Assembly (NCBI RefSeq): GCF_036013645.1
Contig: NZ_CP107869.1
Location: 4,898,001 to 4,962,000 of the forward strand
Source: Streptomyces sp. NBC_00490
GTDB taxonomy: Bacteria > Actinomycetota > Actinomycetes > Streptomycetales > Streptomycetaceae
Length of the DNA stretch: 64,000 bases
Direction: 5' to 3'
Positions 24,757-34,230 of this stretch are shown one piece after another. Numbering within the stretch: position 1 is the stretch's first letter; each line of letters opens with the position of its first letter. The notes beneath the pieces were generated by a model that worked only from the letters and a program-made list of their open reading frames with translations, did not search any database and was not told the origin of the DNA. Both the position numbers and the translations under genes were made by a program.

Positions 24757-25875
24757 TCAGCTCAGCGAGCGCAGCGCCACCGCGTCATAGGCCTTCAGCT
24801 CGTCCGTGCGGCCCGCCAGCACCTTCGCCGCCCACTCCGGGTCCTGGAGCAGCGCGCGGCCGACGGCCACGAGGTCGTACTCCTCGCGCTCGAGGCGGTC
24901 GAGGAGGTCGTCGATGCCGCGGAGCGGGGAGCCCTCGCCCATGAAGCCCTTGATGAAGTCGCCGTCGAGACCGACCGAGCCGACCGTGATGGCCTGCTTG
25001 CCGGTGAGCTTCTTGGTCCAGCCGGCGAGGTTGAGGTCGGAGTCCTCGAACTCGGGGAGCCAGTAGCGGCGGGTGGAGGCGTGGAAGGCGTCGACTCCGG
25101 CGGCGGCGAGCGGGCTCAGGATGGCCTCCAGCTCCTCCGGGGTCTCGGCGAGGCGGGCGTCGTAGGCCTCCTGCTTCCACTGCGAGTAGCGGAAGATGAT
25201 CGGGAACTCCGCGGAGACCGTCTCCCGTACGGCCGCCACGATCTCGGCCGCGAACTTCGTCCGGGCGACGAGGTCACCACCGTAGGCGTCGCTGCGGCGG
25301 TTGGTCCCCGCCCACAGGAACTGGTCGACGAGATAGCCGTGGGCGCCGTGGATCTCCACGCCGTCGAAGCCGATGCGCTCGGCGGCGGCCGCGGCCTCGG
25401 CGAAGGCGCCGATGACGTCGTCCAGGTCGCGCTGGGTCATCGTCACGCCGGTGGGCTCGTCGGCGCCGGGGCGCAGACCGGAGGGGCCGACGACGGGGGC
25501 GTCCGGGACGGGGCCCTTGCCCGGCGTACGGGTCATGCCGATGTGCCAGAGCTGCGGGACGATGGTGCCGCCCGCCGCGTGCACGTCCGCGGCGACCTTC
25601 GCCCAGCCCGCGAGCTGCTCCTCGCCGTGGAAGCGCGGGACGCGGTTGCTCTCCCCCGCCGAGTCATGGCCGACGTAGGTGCCCTCGGTGACGATCAGAC
25701 CGACGCCCGCGGCGGCGCGGCGCGCGTAGTACGACGCCACGTCCGCGCCCGGGATGCCGCCCGGGGAGAAGTTGCGGGTCATCGGCGCCATGACGATGCG
25801 GTTCGGGACGGTCAGGCCGTTGATCGTGATCGGCCGCGAGAGGACCTCGGCGGCGCGGGAGGCGGGGACGGTCAC
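24757..25875 (-). CDS. Old yellow enzyme family NADH:flavin oxidoreductase
   Basis: A 372-residue FMN-dependent alpha/beta barrel reductase. Recognisable elements are APMTRNFSPGGIPG at the N-terminus, the ligand-binding His in PQLWHIGMT, and the segment GFDGVEIHGAHGYLVDQFLW. GGDLVARTKFAAEIV and VGRALLQDPEWAAKV follow towards the end. Substrate is probably an activated alkene such as an enone, but it cannot be fixed. The GTG at 25873-25875, with GAGGAG nine bases upstream, is the chosen start; an upstream in-frame ATG near 25938 is less likely. It is separate from the groEL2 unit by a 232-base gap. Confidence 0.88.
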   Translation of the reverse strand: MTVPASRAAEVLSRPITINGLTVPNRIVMAPMTRNFSPGGIPGADVASYYARRAAAGVGLIVTEGTYVGHDSAGESNRVPRFHGEEQLAGWAKVAADVHAAGGTIVPQLWHIGMTRTPGKGPVPDAPVVGPSGLRPGADEPTGVTMTQRDLDDVIGAFAEAAAAAERIGFDGVEIHGAHGYLVDQFLWAGTNRRSDAYGGDLVARTKFAAEIVAAVRETVSAEFPIIFRYSQWKQEAYDARLAETPEELEAILSPLAAAGVDAFHASTRRYWLPEFEDSDLNLAGWTKKLTGKQAITVGSVGLDGDFIKGFMGEGSPLRGIDDLLDRLEREEYDLVAVGRALLQDPEWAAKVLAGRTDELKAYDAVALRSLS

Positions 25876-26107
25876 GTGGGGGCACTCCTCGGGGACGGTC
25901 CGTCCGGCACCGGTACCGGTCGGTATGTGCATGCGCATGGGATACGCATGTAGGAGTCAACCACCTCGTCCGCCACAGACATTCCGTCAGCCCTGTGATC
26001 CCGGACACGCGGGGCAAGGCCCGCACCGCGGCAGAAAGCCCGAGGGCGGCACCCCCTGTGCAGGGAGTGCCGCCCTCGGCAAGGACGTTGATCAACCGTC
26101 AGGTCGA

Positions 26108-27841
<1,734 letters not shown>

Positions 27842-27859
27842 TCACCGACCCGGTCCTTC

Positions 27860-27886
27860 TTGTCACTCTCACCTTCAGAGTGCTAA
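27860..27886 (-). promoter_or_regulatory. CIRCE element, downstream copy
   Basis: TTGTCACTC-N9-GAGTGCTAA (27860-27868 and 27878-27886), seven of nine in the left arm and nine of nine in the right arm of the HrcA consensus TTAGCACTC-N9-GAGTGCTAA. It is inside the predicted transcript, just after the start site. Confidence 0.85.
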
Positions 27887-27892
27887 CGCCAA

Positions 27893-27921
27893 TGATTAGC
27901 ACTCGACCCCTGCGAGTGCAA
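27893..27921 (-). promoter_or_regulatory. groEL2 promoter
   Basis: On the coding strand TTGCAC (27916-27921), 17 bases, TAATCA (27893-27898): a housekeeping-type promoter. Transcription would begin near 27885, leaving a leader of about 150 bases before the ATG at 27733. The downstream CIRCE lies at the start of that leader. Confidence 0.7.
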
Positions 27922-27922
27922 G
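27896..27922 (-). promoter_or_regulatory. CIRCE element, upstream copy
   Basis: TTAGCACTC-N9-GAGTGCAAG (27896-27904 and 27914-27922), nine of nine in the left arm and seven of nine in the right. It overlaps the -35 and -10 of the groEL2 promoter, so bound HrcA would block RNA polymerase. Confidence 0.92.
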
Positions 27923-28011
27923 CGCCTCTCAGGGATCGTCCAGGTCCCGCACGGGTTCCGGGCAGCTGCCGGACGGGTCCCGGGCAGGTACCGGAGGGGG
28001 TCCGGACATGC

Positions 28012-28056
28012 CGGAGGGCCCGTACCCATGACTCCCCATGGGGTACGAGCCCTCCG
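28012..28056 (-). terminator. Hairpin after the cold-shock gene
   Basis: Arms CGGAGGGCCCGTACCCATG (28012-28030) and its near-complement at 28037-28056 form a ~17-base stem with one mismatch and one bulge, and a short loop. No T-run follows on the minus strand, which is usual in Streptomyces. It separates the cold-shock gene from the groEL2 control region. Confidence 0.75.
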
Positions 28057-28098
28057 AAAAAGAACGAAGAACGACGCTGCAGTTACCCGGCGCGTGCT

Positions 28099-28305
28099 TC
28101 AGCCTGTCGCAAGGCGAACCATGTCCGCCTGCGGCCCCTTCTGGCCCTGCGAGATCTCGAAATCGACCCGCTGACCTTCCTCGAGGGTGCGGTAGCCGTC
28201 CATCTGAATCGCGCTGTAGTGGACGAATACATCCGCACCACCGTCGACCGCGATGAAGCCGTACCCCTTCTCCGCGTTGAACCACTTGACGGTGCCCTGA
28301 GCCAT
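28099..28305 (-). CDS. Cold-shock protein, CspA type
   Basis: A 68-residue single cold-shock domain: [19 protein letters not shown] with RNP1 KGYGFI and RNP2 DVFVHYSAI. It should act as a nucleic-acid chaperone melting RNA secondary structure. The ATG at 28305 follows a GGGGAG site six bases upstream. The gene sits just upstream of groEL2 in the same direction, but a strong hairpin between them argues for separate transcripts. Confidence 0.94.
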   Translation of the reverse strand: MAQGTVKWFNAEKGYGFIAVDGGADVFVHYSAIQMDGYRTLEEGQRVDFEISQGQKGPQADMVRLATG

Positions 28306-28746
28306 GCCTAACTCCCCTATTACTGGCCCTTGCACAGATCCACACTTCATGGATCCGGGTCAGACCTCACCCCCCACGGATTGGGGGCGTGCGCCGGAAC
28401 GCGTCGACCGCGGCTGAATGTATCTGTCCAACTGCCGTCTGCAACAGGTCAATCGGACGAGAATTCTGGACGCGAAGGGTCCGGAATGTAGTGAGAATTC
28501 GCCCGAATTCTGGGCAAGTCGGGCTCCACAAAAGGAGCAAAGTTCACAAAAGAACCACACACTTTGGCTACTTCTCGCCGCATCCGGAGCAAGAACTCAT
28601 ATGCGGGTGGCATGAAGGGTGAAGCGGGTTCCCCAACTGTACCGCGCTCAACCATAGAGAATTGCCCCCTCCGCTTCTCTCACGGAGGGGGCAATTCGAT
28701 GAACTCTTGGTAATCGGCCTTACCGAGGGTAACGACCGGGGCTCCG
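28306..28746 (-). promoter_or_regulatory. Less GC-rich leader and promoter region of the cold-shock gene
   Basis: A 441-base gap with less G/C than the surroundings. A candidate promoter is TTGCAG (28439-28444), 16 bases, TACATT (28417-28422), giving a leader near 105 bases, as often seen for cold-shock genes. Three GAATTC words (28461, 28495 and 28505) occur, two of them within the 9-base repeat GAATTCTGG. Open frames in both directions have mixed third-position bases and are not credible genes. The part nearest 28746 holds the terminator at 28659-28697. Confidence 0.5.
28659..28697 (-). terminator. Terminator after the sulfur-carrier gene
   Basis: A perfect 15-base stem, GAATTGCCCCCTCCG (28659-28673) pairing with 28683-28697, with a 9-base loop. 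It lies about 50 bases past the stop of the sulfur-carrier gene and ends the metM-metO unit. Confidence 0.9.
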
Positions 28747-29022
28747 TCAGCCTCCGGCGACGGCCGGAATGATCGAGACTCCGGCCCCGTCCGGAGTGGC
28801 CGTTTCCAGGCCCTGCTCGAAGCGGACGTCGTCGTCGTTGACGTACACGTTGACGAAACGGCGCAGCTTGCCCTGGTCGTCCAGGACGCGGGCCGCGATA
28901 CCGGTGTGGTTCTTCTCGAGGTCGGCGATGACCTCGGCGAGGGTCGCGCCCTCGGCGGCGACCTCGGCCTGTCCGCCGGTGTAGGTGCGCAGGATGGTGG
29001 GGATGCGGACGTTGACGCTCAC
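28747..29022 (-). CDS. metO: ThiS/MoaD-type sulfur carrier (MetO; CysO-like)
   Basis: A 91-residue ubiquitin-fold protein starting MSVNVRIPTILRTYTGGQ and ending AVAGG, with the C-terminal Gly-Gly that is adenylated and converted to a thiocarboxylate. It is very close to mycobacterial CysO, sharing the segments IPTILR, TGGQ, FVNVYVND and the PAVAGG end. Unlike CysO it is not next to a cysM gene; it follows a threonine-synthase-like gene by 30 bases under a SAM riboswitch. From that context and a published Streptomyces pathway I recall, it is read as MetO, the sulfur donor for homocysteine made by MetM. CysO-type cysteine synthesis remains an alternative. Confidence 0.85.
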   Translation of the reverse strand: MSVNVRIPTILRTYTGGQAEVAAEGATLAEVIADLEKNHTGIAARVLDDQGKLRRFVNVYVNDDDVRFEQGLETATPDGAGVSIIPAVAGG

Positions 29023-29052
29023 GGTTGAACCTCCGGTCGGGGTTGCGGGGGC

Positions 29053-30336
29053 CTAGAGGAGGCCGGCCTCGCGGAACGAGTCGAGATTGGGGCGGATGGT
29101 CGCGGTGAGCCCCGTACCCGCCACCGCATCCAGGGTCTTCAGTCCGTCGCCCGTGTTCAGCACAACGGTGGTCAGTGCCGGGTCCAGCAGGCCGTTCTCG
29201 ATCAGCTTCTTGGTGACACCGACCGTCACACCGCCCGCGGTCTCCGCGAAGATGCCCTCGGTCCGCGCCAGCAGCTTGATCGCGTCCACGACCTGCTCGT
29301 CGTTGACGTCCTCCACCGCACCGCCGGTACGGCGCGCGATGTCCAGGACGTACGGCCCGTCCGCCGGGTTGCCGATGGCGAGGGACTTGGCGATGGTGTT
29401 CGGCTTCTGCGGCCGCACCACGTCGTGGCCCGCCTTGTAGGCGACGGAGACCGGCGAGCAGCCCTCGGCCTGGGCACCGAAGATCCGGTACGGCCTGTCC
29501 TCGACGAGCCCGAGCTTGATCAGCTCCTGGAGCCCCTTGTCGATCTTCGTGAGCTGCGAGCCGGAGGCGATCGGCACGACCAGCTGGTCGGGGAGCCGCC
29601 AGCCGAGCTGCTCGCAGATCTCGTACGCCAAAGTCTTGGAGCCCTCGGCGTAGTAGGGCCGCAGGTTGACGTTGACGAAGCCCCAGCCCTCGCCGGCCGG
29701 GTCGCCGATCAGCTCGGAGCAGAAGCGGTTCACGTCGTCGTAGTTGCCCTCGATGCCGACGAGCTCGCCGCCGTAGATCGCGGCCATGACGATCTTGCCC
29801 TGCTCCAGGTCGTGCGGGATGAACACGCAGGACCGGAAGCCGGCCCGGGCGGCGGCGGCGCCGACGGCACCGGCCAGGTTGCCCGTGGAGGAGCAGGAGA
29901 GGGTGGTGAAGCCGAAGGCGCGCGCGGCCTCCAGGGCCTGGGCGACGACGCGGTCCTTGAAGGAGTGCGTCGGGTTGCCGGAGTCGTCCTTCACATACAG
30001 ACCGCCGGTGACACCGAGTTCGCGGGCCAGGTTGTCGGCCTTGACGAGCTGGGTCCAGCCCGGGTTGATGTTGGGCTTGTCGGCCACGTCCGCGGGGACG
30101 GGCAGCAAGGGCGCGTAGCGCCAGATGTTCGCGGGTCCCGCCTCGATCTGCTTGCGGAGTTCCTCGGTGTCGTAGGCCGAGAAGTCATAGGCGATCTCGA
30201 GCGGGCCGAAACACTCCTCGCACGCGAAGACCGGGCCGAGGGGGACGCGGTGACCGCACTCGCGGCAGCTGAGCGCCGCGGCCGGGCCGAGGTCTACGGT
30301 GGTTTCGGTGGTGCTTGCAACAGTCTGCGCAGCCAT
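29053..30336 (-). CDS. metM: Threonine-synthase-like PLP enzyme, probable homocysteine synthase MetM
   Basis: A 427-residue fold-type II PLP enzyme. Residues 24-42 carry a CxxC...CxxC zinc ribbon (C24/C27, C39/C42). The PLP lysine is K127 in NPTHSFKDR. Later segments include SSTGNLAGAVGAAAARAGF, SGSQLTKIDKGL and the Gly-rich NTGDGLKTLD. By family alone this is threonine synthase, converting O-phosphohomoserine to threonine. But a SAM riboswitch precedes it and a CysO-like carrier follows, so O-phosphohomoserine is better read as substrate for homocysteine, with the thiocarboxylate as sulfur donor. A true thrC is expected elsewhere with hom and thrB. The ATG at 30336 is chosen. Confidence 0.85.
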   Translation of the reverse strand: MAAQTVASTTETTVDLGPAAALSCRECGHRVPLGPVFACEECFGPLEIAYDFSAYDTEELRKQIEAGPANIWRYAPLLPVPADVADKPNINPGWTQLVKADNLARELGVTGGLYVKDDSGNPTHSFKDRVVAQALEAARAFGFTTLSCSSTGNLAGAVGAAAARAGFRSCVFIPHDLEQGKIVMAAIYGGELVGIEGNYDDVNRFCSELIGDPAGEGWGFVNVNLRPYYAEGSKTLAYEICEQLGWRLPDQLVVPIASGSQLTKIDKGLQELIKLGLVEDRPYRIFGAQAEGCSPVSVAYKAGHDVVRPQKPNTIAKSLAIGNPADGPYVLDIARRTGGAVEDVNDEQVVDAIKLLARTEGIFAETAGGVTVGVTKKLIENGLLDPALTTVVLNTGDGLKTLDAVAGTGLTATIRPNLDSFREAGLL

Positions 30337-30354
30337 GAGAGGCGAGGCCCTTTC

Positions 30355-30491
30355 CTCATCTTCCTCACGACGCATCTCGCCGTGAGACGGATTTGGCACC
30401 TTCCCGAGTCGGGAGCCTCACGCGCGTGAGAAACCGACTGGAGGGTTGCCGGGGCTTCATCGGGCCGTATCCCTCTGCCCCTCTGGATGAG
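30355..30491 (-). promoter_or_regulatory. SAM riboswitch (S-box-like) in the metM leader
   Basis: The minus-strand leader reads as an S-box aptamer: CTCATC (30486-30491), then AGAGGGGCAGAGGGATAC, GGCCCGATGAAGCCCCGGCA and the core GGTGCCAAATCC. A hairpin follows (CTCACG/CGTGAG), then GATGAG (30355-30360), which closes P1. The P2 arms GGGGC/GCCCC and P3 arms AGTCGG/CCGACT are visible. The closing strand overlaps GAGGAAAGG (30349-30357), the likely ribosome-binding region of metM, so SAM binding should block translation. The rest of the 323-base gap (30492-30659) holds nothing else I can support. Confidence 0.87.
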
Positions 30492-30659
30492 CGGTATGAA
30501 GTTGTGTGAACGGCGGGCCACCCTCGACATGCGATGGTCATCCGCGTTGTTCAAGACTGTAACCGACGACCAGGACAGTTGAGATAGTCGTCCGGTCCGC
30601 GAGATGGATCACATGCTGATACGCATACTCGCCGAGAGAACGCAGAGGAGCCGCGCACT

Positions 30660-31604
30660 GTGCTGAACGAAGTCGAGCGCTGGCTGACCACCCGGTCCTG
30701 GTCCCTGACCGATCGCCCGCTCCACCAGCTCCTGGCCGCCAAGCAACGCACGAACCAGTCGGTCAGCGTCGTACTGCCCGCACTCAACGAGGAGGAGACG
30801 GTCGGTGACATCGTCTCCGTGATCCGTCACGACCTCATGCAGCAGGTCCCCCTCGTCGACGAGATAGTCGTCGTCGACTCGGGCTCCACCGACCGTACAT
30901 CGCAGGTCGCCGCCGCGGCCGGGGCGACCGTCGTCCACCGCGACGACATCCTGCCCCGTCTCCCGGCCGTGCCCGGCAAGGGCGAGGTGCTGTGGCGCTC
31001 GCTGCTGGTGACCCGCGGTGACATCGTCTGCTTCATCGACGCCGACCTGAAGGAGTTCTCCTCCGACTTCGTCTCCGGGATCGTGGGCCCGCTGCTCACC
31101 GACCCCGCCGTCGACCTCGTCAAGGGCATGTACGACCGTCCCCTGGGCGGCGCGGCGGGCCAGGGCGGCCGGGTGACCGAGCTGATGGCGCGCCCGCTGC
31201 TGAACATGCACTGGCCCCAGCTGGCCGGCTTCGTCCAGCCGCTGGGCGGCGAGTACGCGGCCCGCCGCTCCCTGCTGGAACAGCTGCCGTTCCCGGTGGG
31301 CTACGGCGTCGAGCTCGGCATGCTGGTCGACGCGCTGCATCTGGTGGGCCTGGACGCGCTGGCCCAGGTCGACGTGGGCGTGCGCAAACACCGCCACCAG
31401 GACGGACAGGCCCTGGGCCGGATGTCCGCCGCGATCTACCGCACTGCCCAGCTGCGGCTGGCGCGCGGCCACCTCATCCGCCCCTCCCTCACCCAGTTCG
31501 AGCGGGGCGCGGACGGCTTCGAGCCGCGGACGTACTCCGTGGACACGGAGGAGCGCCCGCCGATGGTGGAGATCGTGGAGTACGCGTCCCGGAAGGTCGC
31601 CTGA
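30660..31604 (+). CDS. gpgS: Glucosyl-3-phosphoglycerate synthase
   Basis: A 314-residue GT-A (family 2/81-like) glycosyltransferase. The nucleotide-binding start is VVLPALNEEETVGDIV and the metal-binding DADL lies in IVCFIDADLKEFSSD near residue 125. The sequence VVDSGSTDRTSQVAAAAGA and VGYGVELGMLVD are family-typical. It would join glucose from an NDP-glucose to 3-phosphoglycerate, the first step to glucosylglycerate-type solutes. The GTG at 30660 has GAGGAG about 10 bases upstream. It is followed by otsA in the same direction, forming a compatible-solute block. Confidence 0.85.
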   Translation: MLNEVERWLTTRSWSLTDRPLHQLLAAKQRTNQSVSVVLPALNEEETVGDIVSVIRHDLMQQVPLVDEIVVVDSGSTDRTSQVAAAAGATVVHRDDILPRLPAVPGKGEVLWRSLLVTRGDIVCFIDADLKEFSSDFVSGIVGPLLTDPAVDLVKGMYDRPLGGAAGQGGRVTELMARPLLNMHWPQLAGFVQPLGGEYAARRSLLEQLPFPVGYGVELGMLVDALHLVGLDALAQVDVGVRKHRHQDGQALGRMSAAIYRTAQLRLARGHLIRPSLTQFERGADGFEPRTYSVDTEERPPMVEIVEYASRKVA

Positions 31605-31688
31605 GGGCGGCCGTATTACGGCGCCCACAAGCCCGTATACAGCGAACCGCACGTTTGAGCGTTTCCGGGTCGGGCTAAGTTGAGGCGT

Positions 31689-33095
31689 ATGGCTTCCACG
31701 CAGTCCGACCAGGGTGCCCGGGTGCTCGTCGCGTCCAACCGCGGCCCGGTCTCGTACGAGGTGCAGGAGAACGGCTCGCTGTCCGCGAAGCGCGGTGGCG
31801 GCGGGCTGGTCTCCGGCCTCTCCGCGATCGGGTCGGACGCGGACTCGCTGTGGGTGTGCTCGGCACTCTCCGACGGCGACCGCGAGGCCGTGCGGCGCGG
31901 GGAGGGAGAGCAAGGCGTCCGGATGCTCGACATCCCGGCGGACGTGCACGCGGACGCGTACAACGGCATCGCGAACTCGGCCCTGTGGTTCGTCCACCAC
32001 ATGCTGTACCAGACCCCGCTGGAGCCGGTCTTCGACGCGGAGTTCCGGCGCCAGTGGGCGTCGTACGAGACGTACAACCGCGCCTTCGCCGAAGCACTGG
32101 CCGAGGAGGCGGGGCAGGGCGCGGCGGTCGTGGTGCAGGACTACCACCTGACGCTGGTGCCCGGGATGCTGCGCGAGCTGCGCCCCGACCTGCGGATCGG
32201 CCACTTCTCGCACACCCCGTGGGCGCCCCCGGAGTACTTCCGGATGCTGCCGGACGACATCGCCGAGAAGGTCCTGCGGGGCATGCTGGGCGCGGACCGG
32301 CTGGGGTTCCTGACCCGGCGGTGGGCGTCGGCGTTCGAGGCGTGCGCGGAGCAGCTCGTCGGCGGCCTCGGGGACACCCGGATCGGTGTGCACGGGCTCG
32401 GGGCGGACGCGGACTTCCTGCGCAAGCGCTCGCACGAGACGGACGTGGACGAGCGGCTGGCGGCGCTGCGGGCGGAGGTCGGCGAGGGCCGCAGGACGAT
32501 CGTCCGGGTCGACCGCACCGAACTGTCCAAGAACATCGTCCGGGGCCTGCTGGCGTACCGGCAGCTGCTCGACGACCGTCCCGAGTGGCGGGAGCGGGTC
32601 GTCCACGTGGCGTTCGCCTACCCGTCGCGGCAGGACCTCGCGGTGTACCGGGAGTACACGGCGGAGGTCCAGCGGGTCGCGGAGGAGATCAACTCGGTGT
32701 ACGGCACACCGGGCTGGACACCGGTCGTCCTGCACGTGAAGGACGACTTCGCGCGCTCGCTGGCCGCCTACCGGCTGGCCGACGTGGCGCTGGTCAACCC
32801 GATCCGGGACGGGATGAACCTGGTCGCGAAGGAGGTGCCGGTCGTGTCGGACGAAGGATGCGTGCTGGTGCTGTCGCGGGAGGCGGGGGCGTACGAGGAG
32901 CTCGGCGAGGACGCGATCGTGGTCAACCCCTACGACGTGGTCGGTACGGCGGAAGCCCTGCACGAGGCGTTGACCCTGCCGGTGGAGGAGCGGGCCTCGC
33001 GGACCAAGAGGCTGGCCGCGGCGGCGACGGCGCTGCCGCCGGCCCAGTGGTTCCTGGACCAGCTGCACGCGCTCGACGCCGATCAGCCCAGCTGA
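31689..33095 (+). CDS. otsA: Trehalose-6-phosphate synthase OtsA
   Basis: A 468-residue GT20 glycosyltransferase making trehalose 6-phosphate from glucose 6-phosphate and an NDP-glucose. Recognisable parts are VASNRGPVSYEVQENGSLSA with the RGGGG loop that follows, VVVQDYHLTLVPGMLRELRP, HFSHTPWAPPEYF, RVDRTELSKNIV and DVALVNPIRDGMNLVAKE. All are conserved in the family. The ATG at 31689 is preferred over a TTG nine bases earlier. The gene overlaps convergent otsB by 13 bases, so the trehalose pair is tail-to-tail. Confidence 0.95.
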   Translation: MASTQSDQGARVLVASNRGPVSYEVQENGSLSAKRGGGGLVSGLSAIGSDADSLWVCSALSDGDREAVRRGEGEQGVRMLDIPADVHADAYNGIANSALWFVHHMLYQTPLEPVFDAEFRRQWASYETYNRAFAEALAEEAGQGAAVVVQDYHLTLVPGMLRELRPDLRIGHFSHTPWAPPEYFRMLPDDIAEKVLRGMLGADRLGFLTRRWASAFEACAEQLVGGLGDTRIGVHGLGADADFLRKRSHETDVDERLAALRAEVGEGRRTIVRVDRTELSKNIVRGLLAYRQLLDDRPEWRERVVHVAFAYPSRQDLAVYREYTAEVQRVAEEINSVYGTPGWTPVVLHVKDDFARSLAAYRLADVALVNPIRDGMNLVAKEVPVVSDEGCVLVLSREAGAYEELGEDAIVVNPYDVVGTAEALHEALTLPVEERASRTKRLAAAATALPPAQWFLDQLHALDADQPS

Positions 33096-33943
33096 GCGGC
33101 GAGCGCCCGCAGCAGCCCTACGACACCCTGCGGACCGTCGACGACGAGATCGGCCCGCTCCTTCAGCTCGGGAACCTCCTCGCTGCCGGCGCTGCACACC
33201 AGCAGGCCGGGGACGCCGTCGGAGCGGAGCTTGTCGACGGCGGAGTACGCGGGGAGGTCGCCCAGGTCGTCGCCCGCGTACAGCACGGCCTCGGCGCCCA
33301 GCTCACGGACGTACTCCGTCAGGGCCACGCCCTTGTCCATGCCGGGCGGCCGCAGTTCCAGCACCAGCCGGCCCGGTTCGACGATGAGGCCGTGGCGGGT
33401 GGCGAGGTCGGTGAGGGGTGCGCTCAGGGCGTCGAAGGCGGCCTGGGGGTCTGCGGCACGGCGGGTGTGGACGGCGAGGGCGCGGCCCTTCTCCTCGATC
33501 CACGTGCCCTGCCAGGCGCCGATCCGGTCGAGGAACCCGGGCAGTTCGGCGCGGGCGTGGGCGACGCCGGGGTGGGGCGGTGGGGCGGTGATGTCGCCGG
33601 TGGCGGCGTCCCAGCGTTCGGCGCCGTAGTGGCCGAGGACGACGAGGTGGTCGAGTCCCGGTGTCCCGTCGAATCCGCCGAGCCGTACGGCCACGCCGGG
33701 CGGGCGGCCGGTGATCACCGCGACGGAGGCGACCTTCGGGGCCAGTGCGGCGAGCGCGGACGCGGCCTGCGGGTGGGCGCGGGCCTGCTCGGGGTCCGCC
33801 ACGATCGGCGCGAGCGTCCCGTCGAAGTCGAACGCGACGACGGCTCTGCCGGGCCGGCTGAGAATGGCGTCCAGTCCGTCGCGCCCGACCTGAGTGACCG
33901 GCGTCGGCAGCGACTCGTCCATGACGTGCGTGTGGGAGCCCAT
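33083..33943 (-). CDS. otsB: Trehalose-6-phosphate phosphatase OtsB
   Basis: A 286-residue HAD phosphatase removing phosphate from trehalose 6-phosphate. Motif I is FDFDGTLAPIVADP, motif II VITGRPPGVAV, and the metal motif is YAGDDLGDLPAY. The trehalose-phosphatase-specific region GHYGAERWDA is present. The N-terminus has an ATG at 33943. It converges on otsA with a 13-base overlap. A large inverted repeat lies just upstream of its start. Confidence 0.92.
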   Translation of the reverse strand: MGSHTHVMDESLPTPVTQVGRDGLDAILSRPGRAVVAFDFDGTLAPIVADPEQARAHPQAASALAALAPKVASVAVITGRPPGVAVRLGGFDGTPGLDHLVVLGHYGAERWDAATGDITAPPPHPGVAHARAELPGFLDRIGAWQGTWIEEKGRALAVHTRRAADPQAAFDALSAPLTDLATRHGLIVEPGRLVLELRPPGMDKGVALTEYVRELGAEAVLYAGDDLGDLPAYSAVDKLRSDGVPGLLVCSAGSEEVPELKERADLVVDGPQGVVGLLRALAAQLG

Positions 33944-33961
33944 ACGCCGACCCTAATGTCT

Positions 33962-34217
33962 TCGCCCCCGCCGCCCCTACCCGTCCCGTCCCTGGGGGCT
34001 GCCGCCCCCAGACCCCCGCTTCGGCCCTGAAGGGGCCTCGTCCTCAAACGCCGGACGGGCTGGAATGCAGTGACCGGCGATGTGAAGCGGACGGTCCGTG
34101 AATTTCAGCCCCTCCGGCGTTTGAGGAGCGGGGGTCCAGGGGGCAGCGCCCCCTGGGAGCGGGGTCGAAGGGGCGGCATGCCCCTGGGGATGGGACGGGT
34201 AGGGGCGGCGGGGGCGA
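33962..34217. repeat. Large inverted repeat of intergenic elements
   Basis: The ~287-base gap between otsB and the DUF3263 gene is a fold-back of two facing repeat copies. Outer arms of 26 bases are exact inverses (33962-33987 and 34192-34217, core CCGCCCCTACCCGTCCC). Inner arms TCCTCAAACGCCGG (34041-34054) and CCGGCGTTTGAGGA (34114-34127) also mirror each other. Between are smaller stem arms such as GGGGGCTGCCGCCCCC. No gene is apparent. Confidence 0.8.
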
Positions 34218-34230
34218 GGAAACCCGAGGG

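Noticed and set aside
28389..28655. Short open frames on both strands in the gap between the cold-shock and metO genes
   Set aside because: Third codon positions are mixed, the frames overlap each other on opposite strands, and they fall in the cold-shock promoter/leader; no family resemblance.
29053..30336. Plain threonine synthase (thrC) annotation
   Set aside because: Family resemblance is clear, but the SAM riboswitch and sulfur-carrier partner favour MetM; ThrC remains possible for the isolated sequence.
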